Assembly: GCA_902519635.1 (NCBI GenBank)
Contig: CABYKW010000001.1
Coordinates: 12,563-76,562, forward strand
DNA: 64,000 bases
Reading direction: 5' to 3'
Source of the DNA: an uncultured Pelagibacteraceae bacterium
Lineage (GTDB): Bacteria; Pseudomonadota; Alphaproteobacteria; Pelagibacterales; Pelagibacteraceae
The position numbers were made by a program, and so were the translations under genes. The notes under the pieces are model-generated. The model was given only the letters and a program-made list of their open reading frames with translations. It made no database searches and was not told where the DNA came from. Shown one piece after another: positions 57,838-64,000 of the stretch. The first letter of the stretch is position 1. Every line of letters starts with the position of its first letter.

Positions 57838-59342
57838 TGAGAAATATTATAGTTAAAGTTCATCCATCAAAATCTAATTTAAAAAAAAAAAACCAACTCG
57901 CTTGGAAAATTGCAGAGATAGCATCAGATAAGGCCAAAATTAATAAAGATGCAGTTGAAATGGTTATCAATAGAATAATTGATAATGCTTCCGTTGCAAT
58001 TGCATCTTATAATAGAAAACCAGTAGTTTCGGCGAGGGAGATGGCTTTAGCACATCCTAGGAAAAATGGAGCTTGTATCTTTGGATTAAATCCTAAAATT
58101 AAAGTTGATTGTGAATGGGCTGCCTGGGCAAACGGAACTGCAGTTAGAGAATTAGATTATCATGATACATTTTTGGCTGCTGACTATAGCCACCCAGGAG
58201 ACAATATTCCTGCAATCCTTGCAGTAGCACAGCAAAAAGGTTGCAGCGGTTTAGATTTAATTAAAGGAATTCTCACAGGATATGAAGTTCAAGTTAATTT
58301 AGTAAAAGGTATTTGCTTACATGAACATAAAATAGATCATATAGCCCATTTAGGTCCCAGCGTTGCAGCCGGGTTAGGCAGTTTATTAAAACTTAAAACA
58401 GATACAATTTATCAAGCAGTTCAACAAGCCTTACATGTTACCGTGTCAACAAGACAATCTAGAAAAGGTGAAATATCAAGCTGGAAAGCTTTTGCTCCAG
58501 CTCATGCTGGTAAGCTTGCAATAGAGGCAGTAGATCGTTGTATGAGAGACGAGGGAGCACCAAGTCCAATTTATGAAGGTGAAGATAGTGTTATTGCATA
58601 TGTCTTATCTGGACCAGGTAAAAAATATATAGTTCCATTGCCAAGAGTTAATGAACCAAAAAAAGCAATTTTAGAAACTTATACCAAAGAACACTCTGCT
58701 GAATATCAGTCTCAAGCTTTAATTGATCTTGCTAGATCTTTGAATAAAAAAATCAAAAATTTACCCGATATAAAAAAGATTATCATAGAAACAAGCCATC
58801 ATACTCATTATGTGATTGGAACTGGAGCAAATGATCCTCAAAAAATGGACCCATATGCAAGTCGAGAAACACTAGATCATTCTATAATGTATATATTTGC
58901 TGTAGCTTTAGAGGACGGTGCTTGGCATCATGTAAAATCTTACACCCCTCAAAGAGCTAGAAGAAAAAGCACAGTTAAACTTTGGCATAAAATCGTGACC
59001 CGAGAAAATAAAAAATGGACTAAAAAATATCATGATACAAATCCAAAAAATAAGTGTTTTGGTGGTAAAGTTATTATTCGTATGAAAAATGGATTAACAA
59101 TAAGCGAAGAGATTAATGTTGCTGATGCGCATCCTGCTGGGAAAAGACCTTTTGGAAGAGAACAATATATTAATAAATTCAAAACCCTGACAAATGGCAT
59201 TATATCAAAAAAAGAGTCTAAACGTTTCTTAAAAACTGTACAAAATTTGAAAAATCTTAAATCCAAAGATCTTATAGGTTTAAATATAGAGATGATTCCA
59301 AAAGCAAAAAACAGACTGATTAAGAAAAAAACCATATTTTAA
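57837..59342 (+). CDS. prpD: 2-methylcitrate dehydratase (MmgE/PrpD family)
   Basis: Dehydrates 2-methylcitrate to 2-methyl-cis-aconitate in propionate breakdown. The 501-residue protein matches PrpD in length. Family motifs are [30 protein letters not shown] near residue 100, [14 protein letters not shown] near residue 176 and the basic segment [27 protein letters not shown] near residue 218. Direct linkage to aconitase fits the methylcitrate cycle; prpB and prpC are not in the window. Confidence 0.9.
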   Translation: MRNIIVKVHPSKSNLKKKNQLAWKIAEIASDKAKINKDAVEMVINRIIDNASVAIASYNRKPVVSAREMALAHPRKNGACIFGLNPKIKVDCEWAAWANGTAVRELDYHDTFLAADYSHPGDNIPAILAVAQQKGCSGLDLIKGILTGYEVQVNLVKGICLHEHKIDHIAHLGPSVAAGLGSLLKLKTDTIYQAVQQALHVTVSTRQSRKGEISSWKAFAPAHAGKLAIEAVDRCMRDEGAPSPIYEGEDSVIAYVLSGPGKKYIVPLPRVNEPKKAILETYTKEHSAEYQSQALIDLARSLNKKIKNLPDIKKIIIETSHHTHYVIGTGANDPQKMDPYASRETLDHSIMYIFAVALEDGAWHHVKSYTPQRARRKSTVKLWHKIVTRENKKWTKKYHDTNPKNKCFGGKVIIRMKNGLTISEEINVADAHPAGKRPFGREQYINKFKTLTNGIISKKESKRFLKTVQNLKNLKSKDLIGLNIEMIPKAKNRLIKKKTIF

Positions 59343-59533
59343 AAGCCCAACAATTTTTTGATTTTAATGGGTGATGTTGTAAAAAAGCAACACAAAAACG
59401 TTGATTTTATTGAATTTTTTGACACAATCAGTACTAGAAGAGGTGTTTTTAAGTGGACAGACAATTGAAAATTACATACCAATATCACCACGATCGTAAA
59501 CAAGAGAAAAATTAAAATTAGGAAGTATATACT

Positions 59534-60229
59534 ATGAAAAAACTTATAATTGCACTGACATCTATAATGTTCATTGGAACTTCAGCGTTTGCTGGTAGCA
59601 TCCAAATAGGAACAAAGCTTTCTCAAACATTTATAGAAGCAGAAGGTCAAGAGGTAACTACTAAAGGTTCTGTAGCAGGTGGAGCAGCTAATACTAACGC
59701 AGCATCAGCTGATAACACTGCAACAATAGCAGGAGCTTTCGTAGAATATAGTTTAGATAGTTCAATGTGGGGCCAAGAAGGTAACGAAATTACTTTTGGA
59801 GGTACTTACTACTTTGGTGGAGCTGACGTAAGCGACAAACTTTCTTCAAGATCTGAAACAGCGGAAGACGCTGCTGGAAGCGGATCTTCAGGATCAGTAA
59901 CTTATCAAGCTAATGCAGAAGTAAACGACTATGTAAATTACTATGTTGAAGTGCCAGTTAGTGGACCAATATTTGTAAAATTAGGAGCTTCACAAATTGA
60001 TGTAGAAACTAAAGAGGACGCAGACCACGAAGGTTCTTATGGTGATACAACACTTGATGGAGTTAATTACGGGATTGGTATCAAAGGTCTTTATGGTCCT
60101 TTGCAGCTAAAACTTGCATATGAAGCAACAGACTGGGATGAACTAAGTCTTACTTCAACTACATCAAACAAGATTACTGCTGATTTAGACACTGATGAAT
60201 TAGCTTTATCTGTAGCATATAGATTTTAA
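59534..60229 (+). CDS. Small outer-membrane beta-barrel protein
   Basis: The 231-residue protein has a signal peptide ending SAFA (about residue 20) and no further hydrophobic helix. Alternating residues and a C-terminal YRF, with Phe last, are typical of outer-membrane barrels. Two low-complexity stretches rich in Ala, Asn, Ser and Gly (around residues 48-65 and 110-122) are probably surface loops. A 191-base leader region precedes it, with TTGACA at 59419-59424 but no convincing -10. A strong terminator follows. Function unknown; porin-like or adhesin-like roles are possible. Confidence 0.78.
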   Translation: MKKLIIALTSIMFIGTSAFAGSIQIGTKLSQTFIEAEGQEVTTKGSVAGGAANTNAASADNTATIAGAFVEYSLDSSMWGQEGNEITFGGTYYFGGADVSDKLSSRSETAEDAAGSGSSGSVTYQANAEVNDYVNYYVEVPVSGPIFVKLGASQIDVETKEDADHEGSYGDTTLDGVNYGIGIKGLYGPLQLKLAYEATDWDELSLTSTTSNKITADLDTDELALSVAYRF

Positions 60230-60254
60230 ATAATTTAAATTATTTTAAAAAATT

Positions 60255-60278
60255 AAACCCGCCCTTTTGGGCGGGTTT
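60255..60278. terminator. Terminator between the outer-membrane protein gene and gcvP
   Basis: AAACCCGCCC (60255-60264) pairs perfectly with GGGCGGGTTT (60269-60278) around TTTT, and the T-run continues to 60284. It ends the plus-strand gene and, less ideally, could end gcvP from the other side. Confidence 0.92.
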
Positions 60279-60300
60279 TTTTTTATCCTTTATAAAAATC

Positions 60301-63168
60301 TTAAGCAGCTTCTTCTCTATATTCATCCATGGAAGGACATGAACAGACAAGATTTCTATCTCCATATACATTATCCACTCTAGCAACTGGTGCCCAGTAC
60401 TTATATTCTTTAAGATAAGTTTTTGGAAAAGCAGCTTCTTTTCTTGAGTATGAATGCTTCCATTCATCTGATGATAGTTCTAAATATGTATGAGGAGCAT
60501 TAATTATTGGATTATCTTTTTTATCGTATTTGCCAGAGTCAATTTTATTTATTTCATCTTTAATACTTAACAAAGCATTACAAAATCTATTAATTTCTTC
60601 TAAGTTTTCACTTTCTGTTGGTTCGATCATAATAGTTCCAGAAACTGGCCAAGACATTGTGGGCGCATGATAACCATAGTCGATCAGTCTTTTAGCAATA
60701 TCTTCTTCTGAAATACCTGATTTTTCTTTAATAGGTCTTATATCAATGATGCACTCATGTGCTACATTACCATTTTTTCCCGTGTATAAAATTTTGTATT
60801 TTTCCGATAATTTTTTTGCTATATAATTAGCATTTAGAATTGATACTTCTGATGCAGCTTTCAAACCTTTTGATCCCATCATTTTAATATACATCCAAGA
60901 AATAACTAAAATACTAGCACTTCCCCATGGAGCAGCTGAAACAGACCCCATGCTCTTATCAGATTTTAATTCATTTAGATGTTGGTGATTTGGTAAAAAA
61001 TCTTTTAAATGTTTAGCACAAGCTATCGGTCCCATACCTGGACCACCTCCTCCATGAGGAATACAAAAAGTTTTATGCAAATTAATATGACATACATCTG
61101 GTCCAAATTTACCAGGTTTTGCAATTCCTACTAAAGCATTTAAATTTGCCCCATCCATGTAAACTTGACCACCATTTGAATGAACGATATCACAAATTTC
61201 AATTATTTTTTCCTCGAATACTCCATGAGTTGAAGGATAGGTAACCATAAGAGCAGCTAGATCTTTAGAATATTGTTCTGATTTTTTTTGCAGATCTTCT
61301 AAGTCGATATTTCCATTATCATCACAATTGACAACAACTACTTTCATTCCTGACATTTGAGCGCTAGCAGGATTAGTTCCATGAGCAGAGCTAGGAATTA
61401 AACAAACATTTCTATTAGATTGGTTGTTATTTTTGTGAAATTTTCTAATTGTCATTAGACCGGCATATTCGCCTTGAGCACCAGAATTAGGTTGCAAAGA
61501 AACTGCATCAAATCCAGTAATTTCTTTTAGGTCATTAATTAAATCGTTAAATAAAATTTGATATCCTTTCATTTGATTTATAGGAACAAAAGGATGAGGT
61601 TGAGAAAATTCTTTCCAAGAAATAGGTATCATTTCTGCAGTAGAGTTTAATTTCATTGTACATGAACCAAGGGCAATCATGGATCTATTTAAAGCAATGT
61701 CGCTATCTTCTAATCTTTTTAGGTATCTCATCATTTCTGTTTCAGAGTGATACTTGTTAAAAACTGGATGGGTTAAATATTTAGATGTTCTCAATAAATT
61801 TTTTGGAAGATTATCTAGATTAATATCAGATGTTTTTCCTATATCTTTATCAATACCAAATATCTTTAATAGTAAATTAACATGATCAAGTCTTTTAGCT
61901 TCATCAAATGCTACCGACAAGGTTTTACTGTTTATTTTTCTTAAATTAACTTTTTCTGAAATAGCTTTTTTATAGATTTCTTCAGTTTTGTCCTTTGTTA
62001 TTATTGTTACAGTATCAAAAAAATTATTAGTATAAAGTTCAAAGCCATTATCTTTAATATTTTTTGCAAATAGATTAGCTAATTTGGATGTTCTATTGGC
62101 GATATTTAAAATTCCTTTAGGTCCATGATAAATTGCAAATGCTGCTGATACAATTGCCAAAAGAGCTTGTGCAGTACAAATATTACTAGTTGCCTTATCT
62201 CTTCTGATGTGTTGCTCTCGAGTTTGTAAAGATAGTCTGTAGGCTTTTTTACCAAATCTATCAACAGATACTCCTATAATTCTTCCTGGCATTGATCTTT
62301 TAAATTCTTCTTTTGTAGCAAAAAAAGCAGCATGCGGTCCACCATAACCCATTGGCACACCAAACCTTTGAGCGCTTCCTACTGCTATATCTGCTCCAAG
62401 TTCTGCAGGAGTTTTCAATTTAGTTAGAGAAAGAAGGTCGCAAACTAAAATAGCTTTTCCTCCTTTTTTATGTATTTGGCTAATAGACTCACTAGGGTCT
62501 ATAATTTCACCTAATGTATCTGGATAAGCTAAGACTCCGCAAATTAATTCATCAGTTAAATTTTTTATATAATCCTTTTGATTACCAATTAAAAGTTCTA
62601 GACCGAAAGGCTCTATTCTAGTTTTAATCAAATCAATTACTTGAGGATTGCAAGTTTCTGAAACATAAACCTTTTTTGAATTATTTTTAGACACTCTTTG
62701 TGCTAGACCCACTGCCTCAGCCGCCGCAGTAGCCTCGTCCAGCAACGACGCATTTGCTATATCCATTCCAGTTAAATCAGTAATTACTTGTTGAAAATTT
62801 AAAAGCATTTCTAGTCTCCCTTGAGCTACTTCCGGTTGATAAGGGGTGTAAGAAGTATACCAACCAGGATTTTCTAATATGTTTCTCACAACAACATTGG
62901 GAGTAAGACAATTATAATACCCCATGCCAATAAAATTTCTAAAAGTCTCATTCTTTTGAGAGATAACTTTAAGTTTTTTCAATGCTTCACTTTCAGAAAG
63001 GGAGTCTCCAATTTTTAATTCATCTTTTAGTAAAATATTATTAGGAACAGTATTTTGTATTAGATGATTAAGAGATTTACTGCCAATATAATCTAACATT
63101 TTCTCTTGATCATTTTTTGAAGGACCAATATGTCTATTTATAAATTCTTGTGAAGTATCGTCTATCAT
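60301..63168 (-). CDS. gcvP: Glycine dehydrogenase (decarboxylating), P protein
   Basis: PLP enzyme of the glycine cleavage system that decarboxylates glycine and hands the aminomethyl group to lipoyl-GcvH. The 955-residue protein has the single-chain form. The N-terminal half starts with FINRHIGPS near residue 9. The PLP lysine lies in NLHKTFCIPHGGGGPGMGP near residue 700. The start abuts the gcvH stop. With gcvH and gcvT it forms a minus-strand T-H-P operon whose promoter is beyond the window. Confidence 0.97.
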   Translation of the reverse strand: MIDDTSQEFINRHIGPSKNDQEKMLDYIGSKSLNHLIQNTVPNNILLKDELKIGDSLSESEALKKLKVISQKNETFRNFIGMGYYNCLTPNVVVRNILENPGWYTSYTPYQPEVAQGRLEMLLNFQQVITDLTGMDIANASLLDEATAAAEAVGLAQRVSKNNSKKVYVSETCNPQVIDLIKTRIEPFGLELLIGNQKDYIKNLTDELICGVLAYPDTLGEIIDPSESISQIHKKGGKAILVCDLLSLTKLKTPAELGADIAVGSAQRFGVPMGYGGPHAAFFATKEEFKRSMPGRIIGVSVDRFGKKAYRLSLQTREQHIRRDKATSNICTAQALLAIVSAAFAIYHGPKGILNIANRTSKLANLFAKNIKDNGFELYTNNFFDTVTIITKDKTEEIYKKAISEKVNLRKINSKTLSVAFDEAKRLDHVNLLLKIFGIDKDIGKTSDINLDNLPKNLLRTSKYLTHPVFNKYHSETEMMRYLKRLEDSDIALNRSMIALGSCTMKLNSTAEMIPISWKEFSQPHPFVPINQMKGYQILFNDLINDLKEITGFDAVSLQPNSGAQGEYAGLMTIRKFHKNNNQSNRNVCLIPSSAHGTNPASAQMSGMKVVVVNCDDNGNIDLEDLQKKSEQYSKDLAALMVTYPSTHGVFEEKIIEICDIVHSNGGQVYMDGANLNALVGIAKPGKFGPDVCHINLHKTFCIPHGGGGPGMGPIACAKHLKDFLPNHQHLNELKSDKSMGSVSAAPWGSASILVISWMYIKMMGSKGLKAASEVSILNANYIAKKLSEKYKILYTGKNGNVAHECIIDIRPIKEKSGISEEDIAKRLIDYGYHAPTMSWPVSGTIMIEPTESENLEEINRFCNALLSIKDEINKIDSGKYDKKDNPIINAPHTYLELSSDEWKHSYSRKEAAFPKTYLKEYKYWAPVARVDNVYGDRNLVCSCPSMDEYREEAA

Positions 63169-63549
63169 TTAATTTGGATTCTCCTTACAAAATTTATCAT
63201 ATTCTTCTTTTGACATTAAAGACTGAAATTCTCCTTTATCTTTAACTTTTAATTTAAAAAACCAACTCGTACCCTCTGGATCAGAGTTGATGCTGCTTGG
63301 GTCATCTACTATAGCTTTATTTCCTTCAGTGACTTCTCCAGATATTGGTGAATAAACATCACTAGCTGCTTTTGTTGATTCAACAACAGCTGCTTGGCCT
63401 TCTTTTTCTAAAGATTTTCCTGCATCAGGCACTTCTGCAAAAACTATATCTCCAAGCAATTCTGTAGCGTGTTTAGTAATACCAACAGTAGCTACATCAC
63501 CCTCTAGTGAAACCCATTCGTGTTTTTTTGAAAATTTTTTTTCACTCAT
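63169..63549 (-). CDS. gcvH: Glycine cleavage system H protein
   Basis: Lipoyl carrier of the glycine cleavage system. The 126-residue protein has the lipoyl lysine Lys60 in [14 protein letters not shown], after [12 protein letters not shown], exactly as expected for the family. GAGG-type purines precede the ATG at 63549. It lies between gcvT and gcvP, with 14 bases to gcvT and none to gcvP. Confidence 0.97.
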   Translation of the reverse strand: MSEKKFSKKHEWVSLEGDVATVGITKHATELLGDIVFAEVPDAGKSLEKEGQAAVVESTKAASDVYSPISGEVTEGNKAIVDDPSSINSDPEGTSWFFKLKVKDKGEFQSLMSKEEYDKFCKENPN

Positions 63550-63563
63550 TTTTACCTCACTTT

Positions 63564-64000
63564 TTATTTAACATAATTTTTTTTATAAAATGGAAGCTCT
63601 GAAACTTTACCTCCATATATTTTTCCTCTTACTTCTAGCTTTATCGATGTTCCAACTTTAGCAAAATTTGATTTAACATATCCCATTGCAACTGGAGCAT
63701 TAACGCTAGGACCAAAGGTTCCGCTTGTAACTAGACCTATCTCATTACCTTCAGTTGAAAATATTTTCGTATTTTCTCTAGCTATAACTTTACCCTCAGG
63801 CTTAATTCCAATCCTAATTTTTTCACTTCCATTAGTTAATAAATTTTTGATTTTATCCCAACCATTAAAACCACCAACATCTTTCCTTTTTTTTGCAATA
63901 GCCCATTTTAAATTTGCCTCTATAGGATTGATTTTTTCATTTAAATCATGCCCATACAAACAAAGACCTGCTTCTAATCTCAATGTGTCTCTAGCCCCTA
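63564..64000 (-). CDS. gcvT: Glycine cleavage system T protein, C-terminal part (5' end outside window)
   Basis: Aminomethyltransferase that transfers the one-carbon unit to tetrahydrofolate and releases ammonia. The frame is open to the window edge, so only about 145 C-terminal residues are present. They begin [19 protein letters not shown], a signature of the family, and include the C-terminal barrel with [17 protein letters not shown]. The TTG at 63983 is an internal Leu rather than a start. A glycine riboswitch often precedes gcvT in related genomes, but that region is not in the window. Confidence 0.95.
   Translation of the reverse strand, partial: GARDTLRLEAGLCLYGHDLNEKINPIEANLKWAIAKKRKDVGGFNGWDKIKNLLTNGSEKIRIGIKPEGKVIARENTKIFSTEGNEIGLVTSGTFGPSVNAPVAMGYVKSNFAKVGTSIKLEVRGKIYGGKVSELPFYKKNYVK

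Noticed and set aside
59030..59335. A 101-codon minus-strand open frame inside the end of prpD.
   Set aside because: Fully antisense to a conserved gene with no start signal; its hydrophobic product mirrors the Lys/Asn-rich C-terminus of PrpD.
59343..59533. Possible small RNA or riboswitch in the 191-base leader before the outer-membrane protein gene.
   Set aside because: I could find a GTTG/CAAC hairpin and a TTGACA but no conserved riboswitch core or convincing -10 box.

Overview
The window is a compact, AT-rich, almost wholly coding stretch of an alphaproteobacterial genome. It looks like SAR11 ('Candidatus Pelagibacter') or a close relative. Supporting features are very short or overlapping intergenic spaces, very A/T-rich codons, the soxBDAG sarcosine oxidase genes, a dimethylglycine dehydrogenase next to its own electron-transfer flavoproteins, several solute-binding-protein transporters, and a tandem SAM-II / SAM-V riboswitch leader before metY, an arrangement described from Pelagibacter. 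I see no rRNA, tRNA, CRISPR, prophage or insertion sequence. The only gene-free stretch longer than 300 bases is the metY-soxB divergent region (13197-13512), which holds the riboswitches; within it, 13409-13512 shows no further structure I can name.

Layout. 1-8214: end of ilvC, leuA, then the rod-shape cell-wall block mreB-mreC-mreD-mrdA-rodA and a bactofilin. 8260-11857: a small catabolic group (FAD amino-acid oxidoreductase, EamA exporter, 2-hydroxyacid dehydrogenase) and a lipoprotein. 11904-20362: metY with its riboswitch leader, divergent from soxB-D-A-G, followed by a large secreted protein of unknown function. 20359-30037 (minus strand, read right to left): dimethylglycine dehydrogenase, etfB, etfA, ETF-ubiquinone oxidoreductase, an MFS and an EamA transporter, then an overlapping pair of non-heme-iron oxygenases resembling TmpA/TmpB. 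30113-35838: small metabolic genes (VOC protein, cysE, two msrB, ccdA, ribokinase, glutaredoxin, LysE). 35918-43609: a LIV-type ABC transporter operon that includes a secreted glycosidase-like protein, azlCD and the glutarate hydroxylase gene csiD. 43679-46652: a tripartite tricarboxylate (TTT) transporter. 46647-48936: DoxX, AbrB-like membrane protein, a ProC-like reductase. 48943-54049: a second LIV-type ABC system whose binding protein is encoded convergently. 54230-59342: csaA, lysE, aconitase, prpD. 59534-60229: a small outer-membrane protein. 60301-64000: gcvP, gcvH and part of gcvT (minus strand).

Much of the window converges on methylated glycine compounds and one-carbon units. The TmpA/TmpB-like pair could release glycine betaine from a trimethylammonio-phosphonate. 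Dimethylglycine dehydrogenase with ETF/ETF-QO and the Sox complex strip the remaining methyl groups, and the glycine cleavage system oxidises the glycine. metY, under SAM control, makes homocysteine, the methyl acceptor. The betaine-homocysteine methyltransferase that would link betaine to dimethylglycine is not in the window.

Two neighbouring genes, soxA and the large unknown secreted protein, are each broken by one apparent extra A in a short A-run. This points to sequence error or recent mutation rather than four separate genes.
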